Origin: an uncultured Lachnospiraceae bacterium
Lineage (GTDB): Bacteria; Bacillota; Clostridia; Lachnospirales; Lachnospiraceae
Direction: 5' to 3'
Assembly (NCBI GenBank): GCA_910585215.1
Contig: CAJUDQ010000008.1
Coordinates: 1 to 64,000 of the forward strand
Length of the DNA stretch: 64,000 nucleotides
The notes below the pieces were generated by a model. That model made no database searches and was not told where the DNA came from. It saw only the letters and a program-made list of their open reading frames with translations. Each line of letters opens with the position of its first letter. The first letter of the stretch is position 1. Position numbers and translations under genes: made by a program. Shown here piece by piece: positions 8,829 through 17,447 of the stretch.

Positions 8829-9386
8829 TTATTTTATCATTCCTATTTTGCTGAATGGCGAAATAATCAGCCATGCTCTTCCAAGAATATCACTTCTTTT
8901 GATATTTCCTACATACTCAAATCTGCTGTCCTGACTTAAATTCCGATTATCTCCCATAACAAAATATTCATTGTCATTTATCTTTATTGTACTGCCCGCA
9001 GAACCGCTTTCAAAATTTCCTTTGCAGTATCTGTCTTCTATTTCTTCCCCATTAATATAAATTTTACTGTCAACAATCTGTATTTCTTCTCCTGGAAGCC
9101 CTATTACCCGCTTTACCACATATTCTTCCTGACCGGAAAGAACTGATTTATATACAATTACATCATATCTTTTAATATCGCGCAGCTCATAAGATATTTT
9201 ATCAATCAAAATCTCCTGTCCACTTTTTACCTTATCTGACATGGAATTTCCAACTACCTTTATTTTATCCCCAAGAAATATGATAAGAAAAACTGCGGCG
9301 GCTACAATTACAGTTACATCAACTACCCATTTTAATATTGTATCTGTCAATACATTGCGCATTGGCTTTGGATTAAAATAACTCAT
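8829..9386 (-). CDS. lepB: Signal peptidase I (copy 3, next to rplS)
   Basis: Third type I signal peptidase, 185 aa, first gene after the rplS terminator. It has an N-terminal membrane span (about residues 20-40), the Ser motif VGNSMSDKVKSGQE, the Lys motif YVVKRVIGLPGEE and the GDNRNLSQDSR box. The Ser motif has SD-K in place of the usual NP-T/S around the nucleophile, so substrate preference may differ. GGAGGAATC precedes the ATG. It probably starts a separate transcript, or is reached by read-through past the terminator. Confidence 0.92.
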   Translation of the reverse strand: MSYFNPKPMRNVLTDTILKWVVDVTVIVAAAVFLIIFLGDKIKVVGNSMSDKVKSGQEILIDKISYELRDIKRYDVIVYKSVLSGQEEYVVKRVIGLPGEEIQIVDSKIYINGEEIEDRYCKGNFESGSAGSTIKINDNEYFVMGDNRNLSQDSRFEYVGNIKRSDILGRAWLIISPFSKIGMIK

Positions 9387-9417
9387 GATTCCTCCAAAAT
9401 CTTTGATAATACAGGCA

Positions 9418-9457
9418 TTAAAAACAGGACAAATACCAGATGGTATCTGCCCCTGTC
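9418..9457 (-). terminator. Intrinsic terminator after rplS
   Basis: On the minus strand a stem of about 14 bp with one bulge (arms beginning ACAGGGGCAGATACC) is followed by TTTTT, starting 9 bp past the rplS stop. It separates the ribosomal protein operon from the signal peptidase/rbgA genes. Confidence 0.8.
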
Positions 9458-9465
9458 TCCAGAAA

Positions 9466-9813
9466 TTATTTAACTAATTCTTTTACTTTTGCAGCCTTAC
9501 CAACTCTGCCTCTTAAATAGTTCAGCTTTGCACGTCTGACTTTACCATGTCTGACTACCTCAACCTTTTCAATAGACGGAGAATGTACCGGCCATGTCTT
9601 CTCAACGCCGATACCGTTGGAATTCTTTCGAACTGTAAAAGTCTCTCTTGAACTTCCACCCTGTCTTTTCAGTACAACGCCTTCAAAAACCTGAATTCTT
9701 TCACGGTTTCCTTCTTTAATTTTGGCATGAACTCTGACTGTATCACCGACACTGAAATTTCCTACATTTTCCTTTAACTGTTCAGCTTCGATGCTTCTGA
9801 TTATTTCATTCAT
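9466..9813 (-). CDS. rplS: Ribosomal protein bL19
   Basis: A structural protein at the 30S-50S interface. The 115-aa sequence starts MNEIIRSIEAEQLKENV and contains the bL19 signature VRRAKLNYLRGRVGKAA. It lies 104 bp downstream of trmD and ends at a terminator, closing the ylxM-ffh-rpsP-khpA-rimM-trmD-rplS series. AGGAGGTCACACAA precedes the ATG. Confidence 0.97.
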   Translation of the reverse strand: MNEIIRSIEAEQLKENVGNFSVGDTVRVHAKIKEGNRERIQVFEGVVLKRQGGSSRETFTVRKNSNGIGVEKTWPVHSPSIEKVEVVRHGKVRRAKLNYLRGRVGKAAKVKELVK

Positions 9814-9917
9814 TTGTGTGACCTCCTGACTATATTTTGATGTTCAATAATACTTCTCTTTTCCGTATCAGAGGACCATCAATCTTCTTTTCACAACTTC
9901 TAAATGGTATCATAAAA
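9814..9917 (-). promoter_or_regulatory. Possible L19 ribosomal leader between trmD and rplS
   Basis: This 104-bp untranslated stretch upstream of rplS holds segments that could pair (a GGTCC element about 70 nt before the start and purine-rich AGAAG repeats). Firmicutes often have an autoregulatory L19 leader here. I infer it from position and general content only; I cannot fold or score it. Confidence 0.35.
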
Positions 9918-10658
9918 TTATGAAATTGGCAAGTATTTTTTGCATAATTCCAGTTCCTTTTTATCAAGCACTGCTTTATCAAGCAAATCCGGTCTTCTCT
10001 CACAGGTTCTTTTTATGGACTGTTCCCGCCTCCACTGGCGGATATTGGCATGATGTCCGCTTAAAAGCACCTCCGGTACTCTTTTTTCCATAAATACTTC
10101 CGGTCTGGTATATTGTGGATATTCGAGAAGTCCGTCTGAAAAGCTTTCTGTTTCAGCACTGATATCATTATTTAATACCCCTGATATATTTCTCGATATG
10201 GAATCAATCATGACCATTGCTGCAAGTTCTCCACCAGTAAGCACATAATCGCCTATGGAAACATTGTCTGTCACAATCATTTCAAGTACCCGTTCATCAA
10301 TCCCCTCATAATGTCCACACAGAAAAATCAGTGTTTCTTCCTCTGCAAACTCCACCGCCATTTTCTGCTCAAATGTTTTTCCCTGAGGAGTCAGATAAAT
10401 AACCCTTGGCTTTTTTGCAGATTCTGTTCTTCTGCATATATCCTGATAACAGTCATAAACCGGCTGCGCCTGCATAACCATTCCCGCACCCCCGCCATAA
10501 GGATAATCGTCTACATGTCCATGTTTTTCGGTTGTATATGCTCGAATATCCATACATTCCAGAGATAACAGCCCCCTATTGATAGCGCGTCCAATAATAC
10601 TGGTGTTTAAACCCTGCCGGACCATTTCCGGAAATAATGTCATTACATAGTACTTCAT
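9918..10658 (-). CDS. trmD: tRNA (guanine-N1-)-methyltransferase
   Basis: Methylates G37 of tRNAs using S-adenosylmethionine, preventing +1 frameshifting. The 246-aa protein begins with the family pattern YVMTLFPEMVRQGLN and contains the knot motif YVLTGGELAAMVMIDS and the segment YPQYTRPEVF. Its ATG follows the rimM stop with no gap (TAAATG), so the two are translationally coupled. Confidence 0.97.
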   Translation of the reverse strand: MKYYVMTLFPEMVRQGLNTSIIGRAINRGLLSLECMDIRAYTTEKHGHVDDYPYGGGAGMVMQAQPVYDCYQDICRRTESAKKPRVIYLTPQGKTFEQKMAVEFAEEETLIFLCGHYEGIDERVLEMIVTDNVSIGDYVLTGGELAAMVMIDSISRNISGVLNNDISAETESFSDGLLEYPQYTRPEVFMEKRVPEVLLSGHHANIRQWRREQSIKRTCERRPDLLDKAVLDKKELELCKKYLPIS

Positions 10659-11171
10659 TTAATCCACAAGCCCTTCCATTAAATGTACAGTAATCCTGCC
10701 TTCATCGATATTGATGTCAAGAATACATTCGTCAATGGCTGGAAGTAAAATCTCTTTTTTTGTTTCCTCATTTTTGACAATATATACATCATTTGCCCCT
10801 GTCTGAAGAACATCCTCTAAAAATCCAAGCCTCACTCCGGTATCATCATAGACATCAAGATTCAGCAAATCGGCAATAAAATATTCACCCTCTTCCAGTG
10901 GCACTGCATTTTCTCTGGTAACAAGCAAGTCTTTGCCTTTATATTTTTCAATATCGTTGATATTATTATATTCTTTAAATTTTACAATTACCAGATTTTT
11001 AAAAAAACGCACAGATTGTACAGTGAGATTTCGTTTTTCCTTTCCGGTGTCAAGAATTACCTCTTTGAGTGTTTTAAAACGCTTTGGGTCATCTGTTGTT
11101 GGAAACACCTTGACCTCTCCCTTTAATCCATGTGTATTTGCAATTACTCCAACTCTCAATAAATTTTCCAT
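10659..11171 (-). CDS. rimM: 16S rRNA processing protein RimM
   Basis: Assembly factor for the 30S head that binds uS19. The 170-aa protein starts MENLLRVGVIANTHGLKGEV, with PRC-barrel C-terminal residues such as GFLEDVLQTGANDVYIV and LLPAIDECI. The start at 11171 has an ideal GGAGGATTT site; the longer reading frame upstream is not needed. It is separated from khpA by 64 bp that hold a terminator-like hairpin. Confidence 0.96.
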   Translation of the reverse strand: MENLLRVGVIANTHGLKGEVKVFPTTDDPKRFKTLKEVILDTGKEKRNLTVQSVRFFKNLVIVKFKEYNNINDIEKYKGKDLLVTRENAVPLEEGEYFIADLLNLDVYDDTGVRLGFLEDVLQTGANDVYIVKNEETKKEILLPAIDECILDINIDEGRITVHLMEGLVD

Positions 11172-11203
11172 AAATCCTCCATATTCAAATTTCCTATAAA
11201 GTG

Positions 11204-11233
11204 AAAAACCGGTGCATGTTGCACCGGCCTTTT
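11204..11233 (-). terminator. Terminator/attenuator hairpin between khpA and rimM
   Basis: A perfect 8-bp stem CCGGTGCA/TGCACCGG followed on the minus strand by TTTTT lies just after the khpA stop and 33 bp before rimM. It could limit read-through inside the ribosomal operon or lower rimM-trmD-rplS expression relative to rpsP. Confidence 0.75.
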
Positions 11234-11235
11234 TG

Positions 11236-11466
11236 TTACTGAACAATGTCTACAATAACCTTTTTATCATCTTTAGACGCCGCAGCTTTTACAACTGAAC
11301 GGATAGATTTTGCAATACGCCCCTGTTTTCCAATTACCTTGCCCATATCGTCATCTGCTACTTTCAGAGAAACAATAAGTGCCCTGTCGGTATCTTCCTC
11401 TGTCACAACCACCTCATCGGGATTGTCCACAAGAGCTTTTGCAATTACTTCTACTAACTCTTTCAT
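11236..11466 (-). CDS. khpA: KH-domain RNA-binding protein KhpA (YlqC)
   Basis: A small RNA-binding protein with a single KH domain. The GxxG loop is seen in VIGKQGRIAKSIRSVVKAA. The likely start is the ATG at 11466 (76 aa): GAGGTG lies 7 nt upstream, while an alternative GTG at 11475 falls inside that site. It lies between rpsP and rimM, its usual place in Firmicutes. Confidence 0.93.
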   Translation of the reverse strand: MKELVEVIAKALVDNPDEVVVTEEDTDRALIVSLKVADDDMGKVIGKQGRIAKSIRSVVKAAASKDDKKVIVDIVQ

Positions 11467-11512
11467 ATCGCGCACCTCATACTGTCAACACTCATTGGCA
11501 GCCCTGCAGACC

Positions 11513-11758
11513 TTATTTTTCAATGCCGGCCTGTTTAAACAATCTGGCTACTGTTTCCGTTGGCTGAGCGCCGTTTGAAAGCCATTTCTTTGCAGATTCT
11601 TCATTAATTTTTACAGCACTTGGCTCTACATTCGGGTCATAGGTTCCGATTTCATCAATAAACTTGCCGTCTCTTGGAGACCTTGAATCTGCAACAATAA
11701 TTCTATAGAAAGGAGCTTTCTTCTTTCCCATTCTTCTCAATCTTATTTTTACTGCCAT
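11513..11758 (-). CDS. rpsP: Ribosomal protein bS16
   Basis: An 81-aa bS16 protein of the 30S subunit. The start MAVKIRLRRMGKKKAPFYRIV and the segment ADSRSPRDGKFIDEIGTYDP are diagnostic. The ATG at 11758 with an upstream AGGAGG is preferred over a longer in-frame start. It is preceded by ffh and followed by khpA. Confidence 0.97.
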   Translation of the reverse strand: MAVKIRLRRMGKKKAPFYRIIVADSRSPRDGKFIDEIGTYDPNVEPSAVKINEESAKKWLSNGAQPTETVARLFKQAGIEK

Positions 11759-11891
11759 CGTAAATATACCTCCTTGGATTTGTATAAATATGCAGCCAAC
11801 CAAAGGTTGATTGCTTTAATATGCAGCCGGTTTAAATATATTTGGCTGCTCTATATAAACCTGCAAAGCAGGTCTATTTCATCATGCTTTC
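11759..11891 (-). promoter_or_regulatory. Structured spacer between ffh and rpsP
   Basis: This 133-bp gap contains several small inverted repeats (ACCTGC/GCAGGT, GCAGCC/GGCTGC, AACC/GGTT) and a direct repeat of AATATGCAGCC. It may be an mRNA leader for rpsP. No recognised motif is visible, so this is only a positional suggestion. Confidence 0.3.
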
Positions 11892-13241
11892 TTAAAATGG
11901 CAATTTCAATTTGCCAAACAGTCCTCCGCTTCGCTTACCACTCATCATACCAGACATCTGCTTCATCATTTTTCGTGACTGTTCAAACTGCTTGACCAGT
12001 CTGTTTACCTCTGCAATATTTACACCTGCGCCCTTTGCAATTCTTGATTTTCTGGATGGATTTAAAAGAGAGGGATTTGCTCTTTCTTCCGGTGTCATGG
12101 AATAGATAATCGCTTCGGTTCTTCCAATTGCCTTTTCATCCGGCATCTGTGCACCCTTTATCTGTCCGCCGAGACCCGGTATCATATTCATAACATCTTC
12201 GAGACCGCCCATTTTCCTGATTTGCGCCATAGATTCGAGATAGTCGTCAAAGCCAAATTCTGCTTTTTTAAACTTCTTCTCCATCTCCTTCGCTTTTTCC
12301 TCATCGACTGCCGCTTCCGCTTTTTCAATCAGAGTCAGCACATCGCCCATGCCAAGAATACGTGAAGCCATTCTGTCAGGATAAAACTGTTCCAAATCAG
12401 ACAGCTTTTCTCCCATACCGATATATAAAATCGGCTTTCCGGTAACAGAACGAATCGAAAGTGCCGCACCACCTCTGGTATCACTGTCCATTTTGGTAAG
12501 AATTACACCATCAATGCCTATTTTTTCTTCAAATACAGAGGCAACGTTTACAGCGTCCTGTCCTGTCATGGCATCTACCACCAGAACTGTCTGTTTGATA
12601 TCAATATTGTCCCTGATTTCCACAAGTTCCTCCATCATGGATTCATCAATATGAAGACGACCTGCGGTATCAATAATTACCAGATTGCAGTCATTTTTCT
12701 GAGCATGTTCTAATGCGGCTTTTGCAATATTTACCGGTTTATGGTTTGTTCCCATTGCAAAAACAGGAACTCCCTGCTTTTCGCCGTTTACCTGAAGCTG
12801 CTCAATTGCTGCCGGCCGGTAGATATCGCATGCTACCAGCAGAGGTTTTCTGCCCTTTGACTTGTATTTTCCGGCAAGTTTGGCTGCAGTTGTAGTTTTT
12901 CCGGCGCCCTGAAGGCCCATCATCATAATGACAGTGATTTCACTGGAAGGATTCATGGCAAGCTCTGTCGTTTCAGAACCCATTAAAGAAACCATTTCTT
13001 CATTTACAATTTTAATCACCATCTGCCCCGGTGTAAGGCTGGTCATAACATCCTGACCAATGGCACGTTCTGTAACGGAATTGATAAACTGCTTGACTAC
13101 CTTGAAGCTTACATCGGCCTCTAAAAGCGCCATTTTTACTTCTTTTAATGCTGTTTTTACATCAGCCTCGCTCAGTCTGCCTTTTCCCTTTAATTTTTTA
13201 AATATATTTTGCAGCTTATCCGACAAGCTTTCAAATGCCAT
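11892..13241 (-). CDS. ffh: Signal recognition particle protein Ffh
   Basis: The GTPase of the signal recognition particle, which binds 4.5S/6S RNA and targets nascent membrane proteins. The N-terminal four-helix region is followed by the P-loop GLQGAGKTTTAAKLA, the DTAGRL motif and TKMD. The C-terminal M domain ends in a Met-rich tail (SRKMMKQMSGMMSGKRSG), as usual. Length is 449 aa, full size. It follows ylxM after a 171-bp gap. Confidence 0.97.
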   Translation of the reverse strand: MAFESLSDKLQNIFKKLKGKGRLSEADVKTALKEVKMALLEADVSFKVVKQFINSVTERAIGQDVMTSLTPGQMVIKIVNEEMVSLMGSETTELAMNPSSEITVIMMMGLQGAGKTTTAAKLAGKYKSKGRKPLLVACDIYRPAAIEQLQVNGEKQGVPVFAMGTNHKPVNIAKAALEHAQKNDCNLVIIDTAGRLHIDESMMEELVEIRDNIDIKQTVLVVDAMTGQDAVNVASVFEEKIGIDGVILTKMDSDTRGGAALSIRSVTGKPILYIGMGEKLSDLEQFYPDRMASRILGMGDVLTLIEKAEAAVDEEKAKEMEKKFKKAEFGFDDYLESMAQIRKMGGLEDVMNMIPGLGGQIKGAQMPDEKAIGRTEAIIYSMTPEERANPSLLNPSRKSRIAKGAGVNIAEVNRLVKQFEQSRKMMKQMSGMMSGKRSGGLFGKLKLPF

Positions 13242-13412
13242 ATAATACCTGCTACTAAAAACATATACAAAAATGTATATGCCAGATGATTCGCTATAAT
13301 CTCACGACTTATAGTTACTGCTTCATCGTTAATTAGCTTTTCCTTTCCCAGATTTTTTTGTAATCAGTCTTTGGCGATTACATTATTAAAGAATAAAACA
13401 TATACTTTCCAG

Positions 13413-13757
13413 TTAAAATTCTTCCAGAATATGATTTGATATTTCCATTATTTCTTTTACAAGAGCAGGATTTTTTGTTTCATCAAAACGTGCTGCAAGC
13501 TGATTGATTTCCGAAACAAGATTTTTTGCTTTTAAAAATTTGTCAACCAGATGAAGTTTATCTTCATAATCCTGAAGAAGTTTATCGCAGCGTTTCACCA
13601 GTTCATGCACTCCCTGTCTGCTGATTCCCCTCTCGACAGCGATTTCACTGATTCCGATATCATTTAGAATATAATCGGCATATATACTTTTCTGATGGTC
13701 TGTCAGAAGTTCGCCATAAAAATCATAGAGCAGGGCTTTTTTTACAATTAATTCCAT
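13413..13757 (-). CDS. ylxM: YlxM family DNA-binding protein
   Basis: A helix-turn-helix protein of the YlxM/p13 family, always found next to ffh and thought to assist the SRP pathway. The 114-aa protein contains YADYILNDIGISEIAVERGISRQGVHELVKRC, a sigma-like HTH (quoted here in segments: GISEIAVERGISRQGV is the core). The ATG at 13757 has CCGGAG upstream; the longer frame is discarded. A consensus promoter lies 45 bp upstream. Confidence 0.9.
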   Translation of the reverse strand: MELIVKKALLYDFYGELLTDHQKSIYADYILNDIGISEIAVERGISRQGVHELVKRCDKLLQDYEDKLHLVDKFLKAKNLVSEINQLAARFDETKNPALVKEIMEISNHILEEF

Positions 13758-13801
13758 ATCAGTACTCCGGTGAAAAAAGGTATGTTTGAAACACAAGGGG
13801 T

Positions 13802-13830
13802 ATTGTACATGATATGAAAAGGTTTGTCAA
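13802..13830 (-). promoter_or_regulatory. Sigma-A type promoter of the ylxM-ffh operon
   Basis: On the minus strand TTGACA (13825-13830) and TACAAT (13802-13807) are separated by exactly 17 bp. A TTGTCAA/TTGACAA inverted repeat overlaps the -35 box and may be an operator. This is the only clear promoter before the long co-directional housekeeping series. Confidence 0.75.
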
Positions 13831-13945
13831 GTATTTTTGATTGACAAATTTAAAATTTGTTTGTTTCTTTCACAGACCAATCATGCAAACGAAAAGATAG
13901 GCTAGAATCAAAAAGTAAGAAACAAAAATTCAATATATTGATATA

Positions 13946-14617
13946 CTATTTAATGGCAACAATTACAGAAAACTTTTGGCAGGAATAGACGCATTTCACA
14001 ATTTTAAACCTGCATTCTTTCAACATATTCTCTTCCTGCCAAACAGTACATTCCCTGTCTAATTTTCTGCGTTCTTTCCATAACTCTATATCTTTATCTG
14101 TTAATCCGCTGCCTGCCAACTGACTTTCCCAAAAAGAATTAAACCAATGATTCATTTTTGGCTGCCCTGCACAAAACTGGTCATAGTTTATAAACAATCC
14201 GCCATGCGGCAGGCTGTCATATATTTTTGAGAACAGCTTTTTCTTATCCTCATTCTCCAAATGATGAATGGATAAAGCTGAAATAACCATATCAAAAATA
14301 ATATCGGGAAGTTTGTAAATATAATTTTCGGTTTGATAGGATATGTTTTCAATACCATCAAATCTTTTTTGGGCAACATTCAGCATTTCGTCGGCAATAT
14401 CCACAAGCATATATTTAGAATCAGGGCATTGCTGATACCAGAAATATGTTAATAAACCTGTTCCAGCACCTAAATCAACAATTTGCTTTGGCTCCTCTAT
14501 ATTTGAAGCAATAAATTCTGTTGTATTCTTGTAAAAGTCATCAAAGCAGGGAATAAATTTTCTCCGGTTGCTGTCATATTCCTCTGCAATCAGATTAAAT
14601 TGTTTTTCTATATCCAT
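13946..14617 (-). CDS. Class I SAM-dependent methyltransferase
   Basis: A small-molecule type methyltransferase of about 223 aa. Motif I is IVDLGAGTGLLTYF, followed by the acidic motif YMLVDIADEML, and ALSIHHLENEDKKKLF is the post-motif region seen in trans-aconitate/ubiquinone-type enzymes. The substrate cannot be told. The ATG at 14617 fits the family start; a TTG at 14632 has a better site (AAGGAGGAGG, 7-nt spacing) and would add five residues. It begins 38 bp after the ilvD stop, so it is probably co-transcribed with ilvD. Confidence 0.8.
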   Translation of the reverse strand: MDIEKQFNLIAEEYDSNRRKFIPCFDDFYKNTTEFIASNIEEPKQIVDLGAGTGLLTYFWYQQCPDSKYMLVDIADEMLNVAQKRFDGIENISYQTENYIYKLPDIIFDMVISALSIHHLENEDKKKLFSKIYDSLPHGGLFINYDQFCAGQPKMNHWFNSFWESQLAGSGLTDKDIELWKERRKLDRECTVWQEENMLKECRFKIVKCVYSCQKFSVIVAIK

Positions 14618-14654
14618 TTTTCCACCAGTCAAAATACCTCCTCCTTTTGACAGA

Positions 14655-16313
14655 TTACTCCAATATTGCACCTTTGCAGCCCGATGTAACCAGTTTTGAA
14701 TACCTTGCCAAATAGCCTTTTTTTACTTTTATTTCAAAAGGAATGAATGTTTTCCTCCTGTTTTCCAGTTCTTCATCTGAAACCAGAACATTAATTGTAT
14801 TTGCAGGTATATCTATCTCTATCATATCGCCATTCTGAATCAAAGCAATGTTTCCCCCAGCTGCTGCCTCTGGCGATACATGACCAATCGCAGCTCCACG
14901 GGTAGCACCGGAAAATCTGCCATCTGTGATAAGTGCTACACTGTCTCCCAAACCGCTGCCCATAATAGCCGATGTAGGATTTAACATTTCACGCATACCC
15001 GGCCCGCCTTTTGGACCCTCATATCTGATTACAACAACATCTCCGGCCTGTATTTCTCCTGCGTAAATTGCATTTAATGCCGGTTCTTCTCCATCAAATA
15101 CTTTAGCTCTGCCTTTATGCCGCATCATATTTTCTGCAACAGCAGCCCGTTTCACTACACATCCATCTGGAGCCAGATTCCCTTTGAGAACAGCAATTCC
15201 TCCTTCTTTACTATAAGGGTTTTCGATGCTTCTGATAACAGTATGGTCCTTAATCTCTTTTCCACAAATAATTTCTCCTATCGTTTTTCCATTGCAGGTA
15301 ATGCAGTCTTTATTCAACAGTCCTGTTTTGTTGATTTCATGCATTACAGCAGCAATGCCGCCTGCTTTATGCAGCTGTTCTATGTAATGTTTTCCTGAGG
15401 GAACAAGATGACATATATTCGGTGTTTTTGCTGAAATATTATTCGCTGTCTCTAAATCTAAACATAAGTCACATTCATGTGCAATGGCAGGCAGATGAAG
15501 CAGGCTGTTCGTTGAACCGCCTAATGCCATATCAATTGTAAGCGCGTTTTCAAAAGCCTCTTTTGTCATAATATCCTTTGGCTTTATCCCTTTTTTAACC
15601 AATTCCATAACCTGCATTCCTGTTTCTTTTGCCAGACGAAGCCTTTCAGAGTAAATAGCAGGAATTGTACCATTTCCACTGAGTGCCATTCCAAGCACTT
15701 CTGTAAGGCAGTTCATGCTGTTTGCCGTAAACATCCCCGAACAGGAACCACAGGTTGGGCAGGCACAATTCTCATACATACGCAATGTGTCTGTGTCAAT
15801 TTTTCCATTCTTATATTCGCTTACAGCTTCGGAAATATTTGAATAGCTGATTTTCCTGTTTTCAAAATCACCTGCAAGCATTGCTCCACCACTGATAAAT
15901 ATGGAAGGTATATTAAGCCTTGCAGCTGCCATAAGCAACCCCGGAACATTCTTGTCACAATTTGGTATAAATACCAGCCCGTCAAAAGGGTGTGCTGTTG
16001 CCATTGCTTCCGTAGAGTCAGCAATCAGCTCTCTTGTAACCAGTGAAAATCTCATGCCTTCATGTCCCATTGCAATGCCATCGCATACTGCAATAGCAGG
16101 AAAAACAAACGGCACTCCACCAGCCAGTGCAACCCCCTGTTTAACAGCTTCGGCAATCTTATCAATATTCATATGCCCTGGTACAATTTCATTGTAAGAA
16201 CTGACAATGCCAATGAACGGCTTTTCCAGTTCTTTTTCCGTTACGCCTAATGCATGTAACAGGGCTCTTTGCGGAGCTGCAGATATTCCTTTTTTGATTT
16301 TATCACTTCGCAT
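14655..16313 (-). CDS. ilvD: Dihydroxy-acid dehydratase
   Basis: An Fe-S dehydratase of the IlvD/Edd family. IlvD converts dihydroxy-isovalerate to 2-keto-isovalerate in Val/Ile/Leu synthesis. Cluster cysteines appear in PNCDKNVPG and CPTCGSCSGMFTANSMNC, and the C-terminal GRFSGATRGAAIGHVSPEAA is typical. Length 552 aa is normal for IlvD. I start at the second ATG, 8 nt after AGGAGG. Its neighbour is an FCD-type regulator of a kind that often controls sugar-acid pathways, so a sugar-acid dehydratase role should be kept in mind; no other branched-chain gene is nearby. Confidence 0.9.
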   Translation of the reverse strand: MRSDKIKKGISAAPQRALLHALGVTEKELEKPFIGIVSSYNEIVPGHMNIDKIAEAVKQGVALAGGVPFVFPAIAVCDGIAMGHEGMRFSLVTRELIADSTEAMATAHPFDGLVFIPNCDKNVPGLLMAAARLNIPSIFISGGAMLAGDFENRKISYSNISEAVSEYKNGKIDTDTLRMYENCACPTCGSCSGMFTANSMNCLTEVLGMALSGNGTIPAIYSERLRLAKETGMQVMELVKKGIKPKDIMTKEAFENALTIDMALGGSTNSLLHLPAIAHECDLCLDLETANNISAKTPNICHLVPSGKHYIEQLHKAGGIAAVMHEINKTGLLNKDCITCNGKTIGEIICGKEIKDHTVIRSIENPYSKEGGIAVLKGNLAPDGCVVKRAAVAENMMRHKGRAKVFDGEEPALNAIYAGEIQAGDVVVIRYEGPKGGPGMREMLNPTSAIMGSGLGDSVALITDGRFSGATRGAAIGHVSPEAAAGGNIALIQNGDMIEIDIPANTINVLVSDEELENRRKTFIPFEIKVKKGYLARYSKLVTSGCKGAILE

Positions 16314-16343
16314 ATTCATAACCTCCTTGATTTATTGTTTTTC

Positions 16344-16372
16344 ATTATAATATGTCTGATGTCTTATGTCAA
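16344..16372 (-). promoter_or_regulatory. ilvD promoter with probable operator in the spacer
   Basis: On the minus strand TTGACA (16367-16372), a 17-bp spacer and TATAAT (16344-16349) form a perfect consensus promoter. The spacer holds GACATCAGACAT (16352-16363). A one-base variant occurs upstream of the regulator gene. The position between -35 and -10 suggests repression by the neighbouring FCD regulator. Confidence 0.75.
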
Positions 16373-16434
16373 GTATATTGTCTACTGTATTTTGTTTGGT
16401 TGTAAAATTATTTTTAATTGATGCTAAAACGAAG

Positions 16435-16472
16435 CAAAAAAGACATGGTTCAAATAGACCACGCCTTTTTTG
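16435..16472 (-). terminator. Terminator after the FCD regulator
   Basis: On the minus strand AAAAAGGCGTGGT pairs with ACCATGTCTTTTT through Watson-Crick and two G-U pairs around an 8-nt loop. It ends in a T run 25 bp past the regulator stop, insulating it from ilvD. Confidence 0.75.
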
Positions 16473-16496
16473 TTTCATATCATAATTTTGCAGATT

Positions 16497-17183
16497 TTAT
16501 TCTGTTTTTTTCAATTCTAACCTCTCTATTGCATGAAGAATATGTATTCTCATAGCATTTCTTGCGCCCTCTGCATTTCTGCTTTTCATAAAATTCATAA
16601 GTATTCTGTGATCCGTAACCGTATCCTCTGAAGCAACTTTTTTCTTTTTGGACAAGGTTACACCCTTATCAATCGCTTCCTGTATTACCGGCATCAGCTT
16701 GTTCATAAAATCATTATGAGTTGCCTTTGCAATAGAACGATGAAAAGCCTGTTCTTCCAGAGTCCTGTCCTTATCCTCCAATATGAGCTGCTCTATATTT
16801 TCACCAATTGACAGGATTCTTTGCAGTTCACTTTCTGTAGCCCGCAATGTTGCATAATAGGCCGCCTCCGGTTCAAAAATCAGACGCATCTCATATAAAT
16901 CATCGGCGTTCATTTTTGCCGTAGTCAAAACAGATAACTCATCGAAAGAATTTTCTTCAAAATTTTCTTTCACAAAAGTCCCTTTGCCTCTTTGAATCTC
17001 GACAATATTGCCGGCTGCCAGAATCCTTATGGCTTCTCTTAGTGTCGTCCGGCTGACTCCAAACTCTTTTGATAACTCATTTTCATTTGGGAGTTTATCG
17101 CCCGCTTTAAATCTTTTCTCTATCGTAATCATGGACAGTATAGAATCCGCCACATTGTCTGATAACCGTTTTTCTTTGGTCAT
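16497..17183 (-). CDS. FadR/GntR family transcriptional regulator (FCD domain)
   Basis: A metabolite-responsive repressor of 228 aa. The N-terminal winged HTH is seen in LPNENELSKEFGVSRTTLREAIRIL. The C-terminal FCD ligand domain contains the Asp/His positions in MRLIFEPEAAYYA, FHRSIAKATHN and DHRILMNF, typical of metal-binding carboxylate sensors. It has its own promoter, with the same motif as in the ilvD promoter just upstream, so autoregulation and control of ilvD are likely. The effector is unknown; the FCD class favours organic acids. Confidence 0.9.
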   Translation of the reverse strand: MTKEKRLSDNVADSILSMITIEKRFKAGDKLPNENELSKEFGVSRTTLREAIRILAAGNIVEIQRGKGTFVKENFEENSFDELSVLTTAKMNADDLYEMRLIFEPEAAYYATLRATESELQRILSIGENIEQLILEDKDRTLEEQAFHRSIAKATHNDFMNKLMPVIQEAIDKGVTLSKKKKVASEDTVTDHRILMNFMKSRNAEGARNAMRIHILHAIERLELKKTE

Positions 17184-17214
17184 ACTATCAACTCCTGTTT
17201 ACAATTTTGTGAAT

Positions 17215-17264
17215 ATTATATCAAAAATTTGTATGGAAATCAACCTTTGTTGGACATCTGACAT
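17215..17264 (-). promoter_or_regulatory. Promoter and upstream operator-like motif of the FCD regulator
   Basis: On the minus strand TTGATT (17238-17243) and TATAAT (17215-17220) are spaced 17 bp apart. Upstream of the -35 box, at 17253-17264, lies ATGTCAGATGTC, matching the ilvD promoter motif (ATGTCTGATGTC on the plus strand) at 11 of 12 positions. Confidence 0.65.
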
Positions 17265-17447
17265 CTATGTACTAGCTTATCATATCAATTTTGTCTACCA
17301 TAATAATTTTGTCTACACAACCTACCCGTAAAGTCATTCTGTCGAATTGAGTTTGATATTCGATATTTCCAAAGCCTTAATTTTATGGCATTTGACATGA
17401 TTGAAAACGCCGTAAGATCGCACTTAAAAGCCATAAATTCCTTGAAA

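Noticed and set aside
9814..9917. Possible tRNA or small RNA between trmD and rplS
   Set aside because: No acceptor-stem pairing or TpsiC-like GTTCRA sequence was seen; a ribosomal leader is more plausible.
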